DNA from: an uncultured Collinsella sp. | Lineage (GTDB): Bacteria; Actinomycetota; Coriobacteriia; Coriobacteriales; Coriobacteriaceae | Length of the DNA: 63,296 bases | Direction of reading: 5' to 3' | Assembly (NCBI GenBank): GCA_937989875.1 | Contig: CALKBO010000053.1 | Coordinates: forward strand, 1-63,296 | Shown: in pieces, positions 25,633-34,709 of the stretch | Numbering within the stretch: position 1 is the first letter of the stretch | Layout of the letters: every line of letters starts with the position of its first letter | Program-made: the position numbers and the translations under genes | The notes under the pieces: generated by a model | What the model was told of the DNA's origin: nothing | The model's database searches: none | What the model saw: the letters and a program-made list of their open reading frames with translations, nothing else

Positions 25633-27663
25633 TTAAGCGTCAAGGAAACGCGCGTCATGCGCATGTTTTTCAATGTACTCGCGGCGATAGCCGACCTCGG
25701 AACCCATGAGCTCGCGCACGGCGCGGTCCGCCACCACGGCGTCCTCGATCGACACACGCTGCAGGATGCGGGTCTTGGGGTCCATCGTCGTCGAGGCAAG
25801 CTGCTTGGGGTCCATCTCGCCCAGGCCCTTGTAGCGCTGGACGGTATAGCCCTTGCGCTTTTTGGTGATCTTGCCGTCCTTGGCCTTGCCGTCCTCGTCG
25901 TTATCGTCGGGGTTCAGGCCCAGGCTCTGGATGGTGTCGCGCAGGATCTCGTCTTCGGGCTGGCGGCCGTTGGGATACACGTAGTGAATCTTGTTGCGCA
26001 CCTTAATGCCAAAGATGGGCGGGCAGGCAACATAGACGTAGCCGGCATCGATCAGCGGGCGCATGTACTTGTAGAAGAACGTCAGCAGCAGGATGCGGAT
26101 ATGCGCACCGTCGACGTCTGCATCGGTCATGATGATGATCTTGTGGTAGCGCGCCTTGGTGATATCGAAGTCGCCGCCGTCGCCGGCACTCGTCGTGACG
26201 CCGCAACCGATCGCGGTAATCAGCGACTGGATGGTGTCACTCGAGAACGCGCGATGGTCACCAACGCGTTCGACGTTCAAAATCTTGCCGCGCAGGGGCA
26301 GAATCGCCTGGATGTCTCGGCGACGGCCGTCCTTGGCCGAACCGCCTGCCGAGTCGCCCTCTACGATGAAGAGCTCGGTGAGCTCGGCATCGCGCACCGA
26401 GCAGTCGGCGAGCTTACCGGGCAGGGACGCCGTCTCGAGCAGGCTCTTGCGGCGGGTCGCTTCGCGCGCCTTGCGGGCGGCGTTGCGCGCCTTGCAGGCC
26501 TGTTGCGCCTTCTTGACGATCTCACGGGCGGGCTTGGGATGCTCCTCGAGGTAATCGACAAGGCCGTCGGTCACAATCTTGAGCGTGAGCGCTCGCATAT
26601 AGGAGCTACCGAGCTTGGCCTTGGTCTGGCCCTCAAACTGCGGATCGGGCAGCTTGACCGAGATAACGGCCGAAAGGCCCTCGCGCACATCGTCGCCGGT
26701 CAGGTTGGCGTCTTTTTCCTTGAGCAGGTTCTGCTTGCGCGCGTAGTCGTTGATTACGCGGGTGAGCGCGGTGCGGAAGCCCTCGAGGTGCATGCCGCCC
26801 TCGGGGGTGTAGATGTCGTTGGCAAACGACATGACGTTCTCGCCGTAGCCGCTATTCCACTGCAGGGAAACCTCGACCTCGCCCATCTTGGCCACAGGCG
26901 CGTCCGGGTCCGATTTGCCCTCGATGTAGATGGGCTCCTTAAAGGCCTCGGGGACGTCCTTGCCCTCGTTGAGGAACTTGACGAAGTCGATGATGCCGCC
27001 CTCGTAGCAAAACTCCTCCACGTGGGGAGTCGCCTCGCGCTCGTCGGTCAGCACGATTTTGAGGTTCTTATTGAGGAACGCCGTCTCCTGCAGACGGTTG
27101 TGCAGCGTATCGAAATCGTAGATGCAGGTCTCGAAGATCTCGTCGTCGGGCCAGAAGGTGACGGTGGTGCCCGTCGAATCCGAGGTGCCCACGACCTCCA
27201 TCTTCTTGACGGTCTTGCCGCGCGAGAACTCCATCTCGTAGGTGTTGCCATCGCGACGAACCTGAACGACCACGCGCTTGGACAGTGCGTTGACGACGGA
27301 GATGCCCACGCCGTGCAGGCCGCCCGAGACCTTATAGGCCGAGTTATCGAACTTACCGCCGGCGTGCAAGATCGTCATGACGACCTCGAGCGTCGGGATC
27401 TTTTTAACAGGGTGCTCGTCGACGGGGATGCCGCGCCCGTTGTCGACGACCGTGATGGAGTTGTCGGCGTGGACCGTCACCTGGATCTCGGTGCAGAAAC
27501 CGGCCATGGCCTCGTCGACGGAGTTGTCAACGATCTCCCACACCAGGTGATGCAGACCGCTGGCGCTCGTCGAGCCGATATACATGCCCGGGCGCTTACG
27601 AACGGCCTCGAGACCTTCGAGAATCTTAATCTCGCCGCCATCGTAATCGTTTTCGTTTGCCAC
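25633..27663 (-). CDS. gyrB: DNA gyrase subunit B
   Basis: 676 aa. The GHKL ATPase domain shows ILEGLEAVRKRPGMYIGS, the Asn-bearing VWEIVDNSVDEAM and the lid GGLHGVGISVVNALS. The TOPRIM domain has LFIVEGDSAGGSAK and the metal-binding DADVDG. The C-terminal QRYKGLGEMDP is present. The start is the GTG at 27663 with GAAGGAGG upstream; an ATG six codons earlier lacks this spacing. It forms an operon with gyrA. Confidence 0.97.
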   Translation of the reverse strand: MANENDYDGGEIKILEGLEAVRKRPGMYIGSTSASGLHHLVWEIVDNSVDEAMAGFCTEIQVTVHADNSITVVDNGRGIPVDEHPVKKIPTLEVVMTILHAGGKFDNSAYKVSGGLHGVGISVVNALSKRVVVQVRRDGNTYEMEFSRGKTVKKMEVVGTSDSTGTTVTFWPDDEIFETCIYDFDTLHNRLQETAFLNKNLKIVLTDEREATPHVEEFCYEGGIIDFVKFLNEGKDVPEAFKEPIYIEGKSDPDAPVAKMGEVEVSLQWNSGYGENVMSFANDIYTPEGGMHLEGFRTALTRVINDYARKQNLLKEKDANLTGDDVREGLSAVISVKLPDPQFEGQTKAKLGSSYMRALTLKIVTDGLVDYLEEHPKPAREIVKKAQQACKARNAARKAREATRRKSLLETASLPGKLADCSVRDAELTELFIVEGDSAGGSAKDGRRRDIQAILPLRGKILNVERVGDHRAFSSDTIQSLITAIGCGVTTSAGDGGDFDITKARYHKIIIMTDADVDGAHIRILLLTFFYKYMRPLIDAGYVYVACPPIFGIKVRNKIHYVYPNGRQPEDEILRDTIQSLGLNPDDNDEDGKAKDGKITKKRKGYTVQRYKGLGEMDPKQLASTTMDPKTRILQRVSIEDAVVADRAVRELMGSEVGYRREYIEKHAHDARFLDA

Positions 27664-27710
27664 ACGTCCTCCTTCAGTCAAGAAAATGTGTACAGCCTTA
27701 CTAGTTTATC

Positions 27711-27742
27711 GTAAAAAAATACCCTCGGGAACGAGGGTATTT
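27711..27742 (-). terminator. Terminator after the dnaN-recF-DUF721 group
   Basis: An 11-bp perfect stem AAATACCCTCG with CGAGGGTATTT (loop GGAA), followed on the minus strand by TTTT. It separates this group from gyrB. Confidence 0.88.
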
Positions 27743-27768
27743 GGCTCTACAAGGCCACCAGATGCGAT

Positions 27769-28332
27769 TTAAGGCTCTTTTTTGCTTTGCACGCCCTTGG
27801 CCCACTCGGCACTGGCTCTCATGGCATTCTCGAGGGCCTCGCGCAGTTTTTGGTCTTCGACGGGCGCCACTTGGCGCTCAATCTCGGTGCGCTCGGCCTC
27901 ACTTAGGTCGGCGTGCGGGGCCGGCGGGCGCTCGGTCGTCGCCGGGCGCAGGCGCTCCTTGGCGGCGGGCGGCGTGTGACCGGGTGCGGTGGTTTTGAAC
28001 ACCAGGCCGTCCACATGCGCACCGGCGCGCTCCATGCGCGCGCGGATGATCTCACGCAACAGCGTCATTTCCTGCGTCCACGAGGGCGAATCGAGATATA
28101 CCAGCAGCTCATTGGACTCGGGCAGGTAGCGCAGACCCGTCACATGCCGCCCCTCGCGCGTGCCCGAGCACACCGCGTTCCACGCGCGATAGACCGCGCG
28201 CGACTCCTCGGCAGCCTCCATCTGCGCACGGCGCTCAGGCGTCGCCGACGCCAGGATGCGCTGGCGCTCTGCGTTCAAAAACCCACTGAAGGCGACCGTC
28301 TCGCTCTCGCGCTCGTAATTAGCACGTCTCAC
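27769..28332 (-). CDS. DUF721 (DciA-like) protein
   Basis: 187 aa. The middle resembles DUF721: a Trp-containing start (YRAWNAVCSG), HVTGLRYLPESNELLVYLDS and SWTQEMTLLREIIRARM. In other bacteria DUF721 proteins of the DciA type load the replicative helicase; this genome has dnaB but I see no DnaC/DnaI in the window. Ala/Pro-rich flanks are probably disordered. The position between recF and gyrB is conserved in actinobacteria. GTG start, overlapping recF by 14 nt. Confidence 0.83.
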   Translation of the reverse strand: MRRANYERESETVAFSGFLNAERQRILASATPERRAQMEAAEESRAVYRAWNAVCSGTREGRHVTGLRYLPESNELLVYLDSPSWTQEMTLLREIIRARMERAGAHVDGLVFKTTAPGHTPPAAKERLRPATTERPPAPHADLSEAERTEIERQVAPVEDQKLREALENAMRASAEWAKGVQSKKEP

Positions 28333-29425
28333 CCATGCTCACCACCTTGGCTCGATCAAGCAGGTCATCGGTAAAGTACCCCAGGTTGGTCGTGGTTATG
28401 ACCGTCTGGATATCATCGCCGATCAGCCGCAGGAAAGCACCGCGACGCTCGCCGTCGAGCTCGCTCATCACGTCGTCCAAAAGCAGCAGCGGGGCGGTGC
28501 CCAGGACATCGCGAGCCACGGCCACCTCGGCCACCTTCCAGGACAGTACCAACGTTCGCTGCTGTCCTTGGCTGGCAAATGAACGAGCGGAGCGACCCAC
28601 CACGGTAAATTCAATCTCGTCGCGATGCGGTCCCACCAACGTCACGCCGCGGCGAATTTCCTCGTCGGCGTGCTCATCAAGAGCGGCCAGCATGCGCTCG
28701 TACGCCCAGCCCTTCAGCTCTTCGCGATCCTCGACCTGGGGCAAATCCCCCAGCGTGGACGTATAGGTCACGTTGGCAGCCTCACCGGACGCCACTTGCC
28801 CGTAGGCAGTGCGCACATGGCCCGCCAGCCGGTCGAGCAGGGCCAACCGGTGCACGAGCAGGGCCGAGCCCGCACGGGCAATCGAATCGTTCCACGCGCC
28901 GAGCATCTCACGGCAGCACCAGGTCTCCTTGAGCAAGGCGTTACGCTGGGTCACGCAGCGCCCATAGGTGCTCGCAAGATCGGCATAGCGTGCGCTCAGT
29001 TGCATGCCAAAGTCATCGAGGGCGGCGCGGCGCACACTGGCGCCTCGCTTAACCATGTCCAGATGGTCGGGGCAAAACAGCACGCTCGGCAGAACCCCGC
29101 GCACACCGGCGGCAGAGCATCTCTTGCCGTTGCGGCTAAACGAGCGCTTACCGTCCTCCGCGCTCAATCCCATATCAAGCACGCGGCCGTCGCCCTCGAG
29201 CCTCAGCTCGACCTTGCACGAGCCCACGCCATCATGGACGAGCTCGGCTGCGGTCGGATGCCTAAACGAGGCGCCGCTCGTCAGCAGCTGCAGCGCCTCT
29301 ATGAGATTGGTCTTTCCCGCCGCGTTGGGTCCCGCAAGTATCGTCACGCCCTCGTCCAGGGCAAGACGATAGTTATCGAAGCTGCGGTAGTGCGCGACGG
29401 AAAGATCGCGGGCGAACATGGTCAT
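28319..29425 (-). CDS. recF: DNA replication and repair protein RecF
   Basis: 368 aa. An SMC-like ATPase that helps load RecA at gaps. The Walker A segment is AGPNAAGKTNLIEAL near residue 32, the signature region is FASQGQQRTLVLSWK, and the Walker B stretch is PLLLLDDVMSELD. Two adjacent starts are possible (29425 and 29419); neither has a clear ribosome binding site, so translation may be coupled to dnaN, which ends 10 nt upstream. Confidence 0.95.
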   Translation of the reverse strand: MTMFARDLSVAHYRSFDNYRLALDEGVTILAGPNAAGKTNLIEALQLLTSGASFRHPTAAELVHDGVGSCKVELRLEGDGRVLDMGLSAEDGKRSFSRNGKRCSAAGVRGVLPSVLFCPDHLDMVKRGASVRRAALDDFGMQLSARYADLASTYGRCVTQRNALLKETWCCREMLGAWNDSIARAGSALLVHRLALLDRLAGHVRTAYGQVASGEAANVTYTSTLGDLPQVEDREELKGWAYERMLAALDEHADEEIRRGVTLVGPHRDEIEFTVVGRSARSFASQGQQRTLVLSWKVAEVAVARDVLGTAPLLLLDDVMSELDGERRGAFLRLIGDDIQTVITTTNLGYFTDDLLDRAKVVSMGETC

Positions 29426-29435
29426 AGGGCGGTTG

Positions 29436-30539
29436 CTAGATGCGGACCGGCATGACCAGGTACAGGTAGTTGATCTTGTCGTAGGACTTGAAGATGCCCG
29501 CCTGCGAGTAGCTCTTGAGCTCCAGCGTGATCTCCTTCTCCTTGGACAGGGCATTGAGGCAGCCGAAGATGTAGTGGTAGTTGAAGGCGATGGTACCCGA
29601 CTCGCCCTCGGCCTCGACATCGATCGTCTCCTGTGCAAGGTCCTGGTCATTGGAAATGGAGGACAGGCCCATCTGCCCGTTCTCGACATCGATCTCGAAC
29701 TTGACGGCGGGGTTGGCGCTCGCGATAACGGCCACGCGCTTGAGGGCGGCGTTAAAGGCGGCGACGTCAATCTTGACGCTCGTCACGCACGAATCGGGGA
29801 TGAGCTGCTTGTAGTTGGGGTACACGCCCTCGATGCGGCGCGACACGTAGGTGGTATTGCCGGCCTCGAAGACGACCTGGGTGTCGGTAGCCCCGATCAT
29901 GATGGTCGCCTGACTGGCCATGATGTTCAGCGCGTCGTTAAAGGCGTCAGCCGGAACATTGAGCTCAAAGGAACCCTCGAGGGTCGAGGTCTCAACCTGC
30001 GTATCGCACACGGCCAAGCGGAAGGAATCGGTCGCCACCAGGCGCACGGTGTTGTTTTCGACCTTCATGTGCACGCCGCCCAGGATGGGGCGGGCCTTGT
30101 CGGTCGAGGTGACGCGCCATACGCGCCCGACCATCTCGGACAAGATATCGGTCGGCAGCTCCACGGCGCTCTCGATGGCGTATGCCGGAAACTCGGGGAA
30201 GTCATTGGCATCGAGCGTGTTCAGGCGGAACGAGCTCTTCTCGCAACCAATCAGCACCTGGCGCTCGGACAGCTCAAAGGTGACCGGGGCATCGGGGAGG
30301 GTCTTAGTGATATTGGAGAGCATCTTACAGGGGATAACCATCTCGCCCTCTTCTTCGACATGCGCCGCGATGCGATGACGGATCGAGATGGTGTAGTTAG
30401 AGGTCTGGAATTCCAAGATGCCGTCTTGGGCCTTAACGAGCACGCCCGACAGGATGGGGAGGGTGGATGCCGAAGCGACACCCTTCATAACGACGCCGAT
30501 GGCTTGTGTAAGCGAGCTCTGGCTGACGGTGAACTTCAT
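29436..30539 (-). CDS. dnaN: DNA polymerase III sliding clamp (beta subunit)
   Basis: 367 aa, the usual size for the three-domain clamp. Typical features are the opening MKFTVSQSSLTQAIGVVMKG, PILSGVLV, the domain-boundary segment ARPILGGVHM and the C-terminal YLVMPVRI, which matches the family's invariant end. It lies downstream of dnaA across a 238-bp region with DnaA-box-like motifs and directly precedes recF. Confidence 0.97.
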   Translation of the reverse strand: MKFTVSQSSLTQAIGVVMKGVASASTLPILSGVLVKAQDGILEFQTSNYTISIRHRIAAHVEEEGEMVIPCKMLSNITKTLPDAPVTFELSERQVLIGCEKSSFRLNTLDANDFPEFPAYAIESAVELPTDILSEMVGRVWRVTSTDKARPILGGVHMKVENNTVRLVATDSFRLAVCDTQVETSTLEGSFELNVPADAFNDALNIMASQATIMIGATDTQVVFEAGNTTYVSRRIEGVYPNYKQLIPDSCVTSVKIDVAAFNAALKRVAVIASANPAVKFEIDVENGQMGLSSISNDQDLAQETIDVEAEGESGTIAFNYHYIFGCLNALSKEKEITLELKSYSQAGIFKSYDKINYLYLVMPVRI

Positions 30540-30777
30540 CTTTTAATACCTTTCTATAGATATAAATATCTTAATAATAGTAATAGCACTGACGAAACTG
30601 TTGATTACTCCCAAAGACGCAGGTCAGACCCAAAAAGAGAATCGACAGCAACCTGTGTGCAACAGGGGTGGTTTTCCACGTTCAAAACCTGCGCAAAACT
30701 TTTCATCACCGCGGGTTGGGTTTTAGACACCTTATGCCCGTGGTTTCGACAAGTTTTCAACAGGTGTCTCTATTTCC
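30540..30777. other. Candidate oriC, dnaA-dnaN part
   Basis: The stretch 30541-30590 is very A/T-rich (TATAAATATCTTAATAATAG), a good unwinding-element candidate. DnaA-box-like motifs follow: TTTTCCACG at 30672-30680 and TTTTCAACA inside the 14-mer AGTTTTCAACAGGT at 30752-30765. The same 14-mer, reversed, occurs twice upstream of the dnaA operon. Each motif matches 7 of 9 of the E. coli consensus. Confidence 0.65.
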
Positions 30778-32502
30778 CTACGAGCGCAGTGTAATTTTAT
30801 CGCGCAGCGACTTGAGGTCTTCGGTGACGGTGCGGTCTTCCTGGATCATCTTCTGGACCTTTTTGTAGCTCGTGCTGACGGTCGAGTGGTTGCGGTTGCC
30901 AAATTCGGCGCCCACCGCCGTGGTCGTCATCTCGCACATCTCGATGGCCAGGTAGATAGCGATATGGCGTGCTTTGGCTATATTGGCGTTGCGACGCGGG
31001 CCGATGAGCTCCTCGTGCGTCACGCCGTACTGCTCTTCGATGACGGACTGAACCGTCTGGACGTTGATCTTTTTGGCCGATGTGTCGAAGTACTGGCTGG
31101 CGATGGCGTCGATATCGTCAAAGGTGAGCTCCCCGCCCTCGCGCTCGCGGTCGCCCGCCTCGCCGGCGCAGCGCTCGCAAAAGCTCTCGAGTTCGCGGAT
31201 GTTGGTGCCCGAGACCTCGGCCATGTGTTTAAAGTGCTCGTCGGTCAGGTGCCCGCCGTCGCCCCCATAGGCCGCCAGCAGCGAGTCGTCGCCTGCCTCG
31301 GGAGCGGCGACGATGGTGTTCTCGTAATAGCGCTGCAAGATCTTGTATTTCATCTCGTAGCTGGGCTCTGCGACCAGGCAGAGCATTCCGGCGTTGAAGC
31401 GGCTGGTCAGACGCTCGTCCATGCTCAGGTCCTTGGGGGCGCGGTCTGCCGCGATGACGACCTTCTTGTTATTGCGGATGAACTCGTCCATGAGCTGGAA
31501 AAAGTAGTCCACGCTCGCGCGCTTGCCGATGATGTTTTGGATGTCATCGATGATGAGCACGTCCACGCCGTGGTACGCCTGCATGATGGGGGCGTTGCTC
31601 TTCTTTTGACGGTCGAACTCGGTCATCAGGTCGTCCAGATATGCCTGGGAGTTGGCATACTTGACCTTGATCTCGGGCGACTTCTCGGCGAGCTCGTTTT
31701 TGATGGCAAGCAGCAGGTGCGTCTTGCCCAGGCCCGATTTGCCGTAGATGAAAAGTGATGTGCATGTGCCGCGCTCGTCCGCGAGGGCGGCAAACTTGAG
31801 TGCCGAGCGATAGGCATGGCTGTTCTCGGGGCCGTAGACAAAGTTCTCAAAGGTAAATTTTGAGTTCGCGGCGAGCGGGGCTCCATCCGTATTCTGCTCG
31901 GCCGGCACGGTCGGTGCTGGCATGGTTGAAGCGGGGGTCGCAGCTTGCGTGGATTTAGTCGGCGCTCCGCCCTTCATCTGGTTCATCATGCGGCGAAAAT
32001 CGTCGGCTGAGAGCGTGTTCTTGATTGCAATGCCCGAATCCGCGCCCGCCGCTGCGTCGTGAGCGATGGGCATGTGCGTGACGGGTGCGTTCGTTGACGT
32101 CGCTACCGCGGTCAGCAACGGCGCCATGGTTTCACGGGAAACATTGCTGTGCTGGTGCTCGATTGTCGGCACGTCGCTTGCGGAGGCTGGTACCGTCGGG
32201 GAAGCAGCGGGGGCCGTGGCGGGCGCCGTCGCGGCAGCGGATTCCGTCACGGCGCCTTGCGGTGCCACGATGTCGAGCGCGATCGGTGCAAAGGCGATTT
32301 CTTCCAGATAGGCCTCAATGGTCGGCTGATGCTTTTTGAGCTGCGCGATGGCAAAGCGCGAGGGGGCCTCGATCGTGAGCGTATCTTCGGTCAGGCTTAT
32401 GGCCCGCGATTGCCCCAGCATGTTGATGAGGCGTGCATCTTGGCCGTCGCGCTGGCAAAAGGCGATGGCATCCCCCAGGATGATGCTTGCTTCCTCGTCC
32501 AC
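30778..32502 (-). CDS. dnaA: Chromosomal replication initiator DnaA
   Basis: 574 aa. A short domain I is followed by a long Ala/Pro/Thr-rich domain II (about 80-212). The AAA+ domain has Walker A GKSGLGKT (254-261) and Walker B VLIIDD (315-320). Domain IV carries the box-binding signature GNRNHSTV. Domain II is longer than usual and its codons 119-125 contain a parS-like sequence. GTG start with GGGAGA upstream. It lies only 15 nt after the ATPase/winged-helix gene, so dnaA appears to be the second gene of an operon. Confidence 0.97.
   Translation of the reverse strand: MDEEASIILGDAIAFCQRDGQDARLINMLGQSRAISLTEDTLTIEAPSRFAIAQLKKHQPTIEAYLEEIAFAPIALDIVAPQGAVTESAAATAPATAPAASPTVPASASDVPTIEHQHSNVSRETMAPLLTAVATSTNAPVTHMPIAHDAAAGADSGIAIKNTLSADDFRRMMNQMKGGAPTKSTQAATPASTMPAPTVPAEQNTDGAPLAANSKFTFENFVYGPENSHAYRSALKFAALADERGTCTSLFIYGKSGLGKTHLLLAIKNELAEKSPEIKVKYANSQAYLDDLMTEFDRQKKSNAPIMQAYHGVDVLIIDDIQNIIGKRASVDYFFQLMDEFIRNNKKVVIAADRAPKDLSMDERLTSRFNAGMLCLVAEPSYEMKYKILQRYYENTIVAAPEAGDDSLLAAYGGDGGHLTDEHFKHMAEVSGTNIRELESFCERCAGEAGDREREGGELTFDDIDAIASQYFDTSAKKINVQTVQSVIEEQYGVTHEELIGPRRNANIAKARHIAIYLAIEMCEMTTTAVGAEFGNRNHSTVSTSYKKVQKMIQEDRTVTEDLKSLRDKITLRS
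32128..32143. promoter_or_regulatory. Degenerate parS-like site inside dnaA
   Basis: GGTTTCACGGGAAACA matches the parS consensus TGTTTCACGTGAAACA at 14 of 16 positions. It is encoded in the disordered domain II of DnaA. Confidence 0.45.
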
Positions 32503-32517
32503 TGTCTCTCCCGTTCT

Positions 32518-33870
32518 TTAGCTCTGAGCTCGCACGCGAGCGGCGCCGAGTTCGGTCAGATGGTATTTCTGGCCATGCTTGATGACCAAGCCGGCCTGCG
32601 CCAAGTCATTGAGCGTGCGTGACCAAGTGGGGGCCGAGTTTCCAAACGCCCTCGCCAGATCGGTTGCACCGCACGCTTGATTTTGCGCCAGATAGCCCAG
32701 CGCGGCGTTGCCGCGATCGCTTACGAACACGTCCGGTTGTGGCTGCGCATGCTGATTTGCTGCATTAGGATACATCATTTGAGCTGCTGGTTGTTGAGAA
32801 CTCTGCATCGGTGGCATTTGCTGTTGAAAACTTTGAGGCCACTGTTGGTAAGGCTGCGGAGGCATCTGTTGGGCCCAGGGGTTGTACTGCTGCTGCGGCA
32901 TCTGCTGGTACGGCTGCTGATATCCTTGCTGGTACTGCTGCGGGAACTGCTGGCCGTACCCCAGTGGCGGCATCTGCTGATATGGATATCCTTGTTGGTA
33001 CGGCTGATAGCCCATTTGCTGGCCACCCGGTGCGCCCGTCGCCTGCTGCATTGCTGCTGCATCCTGATCCGCCAGCGGCACGGCCTCTGGCATGTTTGGC
33101 GGCATCGACATCGATGTCGCCTGGGGCTCTTGTGTGGGAAGCATTCCGGGCTGCTGCATCTGCCTCACGGGGGGCTGCATCTGCTGCGTTGCCATGGGCT
33201 GCTGCGCAAAAGCTCCCAGCAGGGGATATGTGGGCTGCTCCGTCTCGGGCCGCACGGCAGCACCGCGTCCACCGGCGCGCTCGATTTCCTGCACGCGTTT
33301 AGGGTCCAGGCTTACCGTAACCACGGTACCGCTACCCATGTTGTCCTCGATGGATACGGCACCGCCGGCGTTTTCCAAATACTCCTGCACCATGGGAAAC
33401 CCTGCTCCGGTTCCACGGATATAGCGCTTCATCTTGCTGTTTGCACTGGTAACGCCAAAGTCGAAAGCGCGTTCCTTGTCGTCGATGCCGGGTCCTTGGT
33501 CAGCAAAGCGGATGGTGTCTCCGCCGTCCAGAATCGAGATGATGGGCTCTGCAAAGTGTGCGTGGATAAAGTTTTCGACAATCTCGCGGATGACCATGAG
33601 CGAGATATGGCCACCTTGTTCTTTCATGCACTGGTAGACGGTGTTGGTCGTCTCTTCCAAATACGTGCGGACATCTTGCGGATCAATGACGATCACACGC
33701 GGTGTCGACAGCATGTCGTCATAGACGGCGATGCGCGCGGCGTACATGGCTTTTGGCGCCTGCGTTGTCGTCTGTTCACCTTCGTCACGCTCTTCGCGCA
33801 CGCCGGTGATGTGCTCGTTGTCGGGTGCCGGGTCTCCGGAATCGACCATGGTGTAAAAGTCGTCAGACAT
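32518..33870 (-). CDS. GHKL-type ATPase with prion-like linker and winged helix
   Basis: 450 aa; no single named family recognised. About residues 70-190 form a histidine-kinase/anti-sigma-type ATP-binding fold: N-box REIVENFIHAHF (95-106, with Asn100), G1 FADQGPGID (122-130), G2 GTGAGFPMV (153-161) and a final GSGTVVTV. There is no phospho-acceptor His domain and no membrane segment. Residues 222-380 are almost pure Gln, Pro, Tyr, Met and Gly. Residues 385-450 look like a winged helix (GATDLARAFG, LNDLAQAGLVIKHGQKYHLT). The start is uncertain: TTG at 33942 is possible. It is coupled to dnaA (15-nt gap) and sits between two DnaA-box clusters, suggesting a role in controlling initiation or dnaA expression; this is inference. 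Confidence 0.8.
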   Translation of the reverse strand: MSDDFYTMVDSGDPAPDNEHITGVREERDEGEQTTTQAPKAMYAARIAVYDDMLSTPRVIVIDPQDVRTYLEETTNTVYQCMKEQGGHISLMVIREIVENFIHAHFAEPIISILDGGDTIRFADQGPGIDDKERAFDFGVTSANSKMKRYIRGTGAGFPMVQEYLENAGGAVSIEDNMGSGTVVTVSLDPKRVQEIERAGGRGAAVRPETEQPTYPLLGAFAQQPMATQQMQPPVRQMQQPGMLPTQEPQATSMSMPPNMPEAVPLADQDAAAMQQATGAPGGQQMGYQPYQQGYPYQQMPPLGYGQQFPQQYQQGYQQPYQQMPQQQYNPWAQQMPPQPYQQWPQSFQQQMPPMQSSQQPAAQMMYPNAANQHAQPQPDVFVSDRGNAALGYLAQNQACGATDLARAFGNSAPTWSRTLNDLAQAGLVIKHGQKYHLTELGAARVRAQS

Positions 33871-33942
33871 GCCGCTCGCAATCTTCCAAAAGGTTTCGAA
33901 CAAATAGTAGCTCACCGTGCAATGTTTCTCATCTTTCGACAA

Positions 33943-34113
33943 ACTTTCAAAACCTGTTGAAAACTTTGGAAAACGGACGAAAAGTTCTCAACATTGCCAA
34001 CATGACCTGTTGAAAACTCGATGAAATATCGTGAAAAGTTGCCATGCACCGCTAAATCGAACTCGGCTTATGGGGGAACCGTGTGAACTGCGCGACCTTT
34101 TACCTTTGATTTC
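33943..34113. other. Candidate oriC, upstream part
   Basis: Two direct copies of the 14-mer ACCTGTTGAAAACT (33952-33965 and 34005-34018) plus TTCTCAACA (33985-33993). These are DnaA-box-like (TTTTCAACA core) and repeat the 14-mer found, inverted, between dnaA and dnaN. Transcription diverges here: the dnaA operon runs left and rpmH runs right. This is the strand switch of the whole window. Confidence 0.62.
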
Positions 34114-34143
34114 TTGACATTTGAACATTGATTTCCCTACAAT
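34114..34143 (+). promoter_or_regulatory. Promoter of rpmH
   Basis: TTGACA (34114-34119), an 18-nt spacer and TACAAT (34138-34143), followed about 70 nt later by the rpmH start. Confidence 0.78.
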
Positions 34144-34215
34144 CTTCAAGCTCACGTGTCTATATCTGCGTCCGCGCTCCCGCGGACACTCGAAATGCAG
34201 CAGGAGGAACTTAAG

Positions 34216-34350
34216 ATGAAGCGTACGTATCAGCCTAATAAGCGTAAGCGTGCCAAGACCCATGGCTTCCGTGCCCGTATGGCCACCAAGGGTGGTCGTG
34301 CCGTGCTCGCCCGTCGCCGCGCCAAGGGCCGCAAGCGTCTCACTGTCTAG
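34216..34350 (+). CDS. rpmH: 50S ribosomal protein L34
   Basis: 44 aa, highly basic, with the complete L34 sequence from MKRTYQPNKRKRAKTHGF to the Arg/Lys-rich end. CAGGAGG lies 8 nt before the ATG at 34216; the open frame from 34156 is not L34-like. First gene of the conserved rpmH-rnpA-yidD-yidC-khpB run. Confidence 0.97.
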   Translation: MKRTYQPNKRKRAKTHGFRARMATKGGRAVLARRRAKGRKRLTV

Positions 34351-34370
34351 CAGCGATACACACATCTCGC

Positions 34371-34709
34371 ATGAAGACTATTAAGTCTCGGCAAGATTTC
34401 GAGCATGTGTTCAGTCAGGGGCGTCGTTTCAATCACCCTCTGATTCGAATGACCATATGTGAATCGGTTGGCGAAGGCGACTCCGGAAGGGTCGCCTTCG
34501 TTGGTGCTAAACGGCTCGGTTGTGCAGTTGTGCGCAACCGTTCTAAGCGTGTGATGCGCGAGGCCGCCCGCAGCTGCGGATTTCCCGTTGCGGGTTATGA
34601 CATCATCTTGTTCGCAACTCCCAAGACGAGGGTTTCCTCGCCGCAGGAGATGGACAAGGCATTGCGTTCGCTTGTGAAACGCGCCGGCGTTGCCGGGGAG
34701 GAGCGATGA
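34371..34709 (+). CDS. rnpA: Ribonuclease P protein component
   Basis: 112 aa. The protein subunit that helps the RNase P RNA cut tRNA 5' leaders. It begins MKTIKSRQDFEHVFSQGRR and carries the family's RNA-binding motif RNRSKRVMREAAR near residues 60-72. It lies 20 nt after rpmH and overlaps yidD by 4 nt. Confidence 0.95.
   Translation: MKTIKSRQDFEHVFSQGRRFNHPLIRMTICESVGEGDSGRVAFVGAKRLGCAVVRNRSKRVMREAARSCGFPVAGYDIILFATPKTRVSSPQEMDKALRSLVKRAGVAGEER

Noticed and set aside
25657..27714. 685-codon plus-strand frame opposite gyrB
   Set aside because: Shadow frame; gyrB is complete and unmistakable on the other strand.
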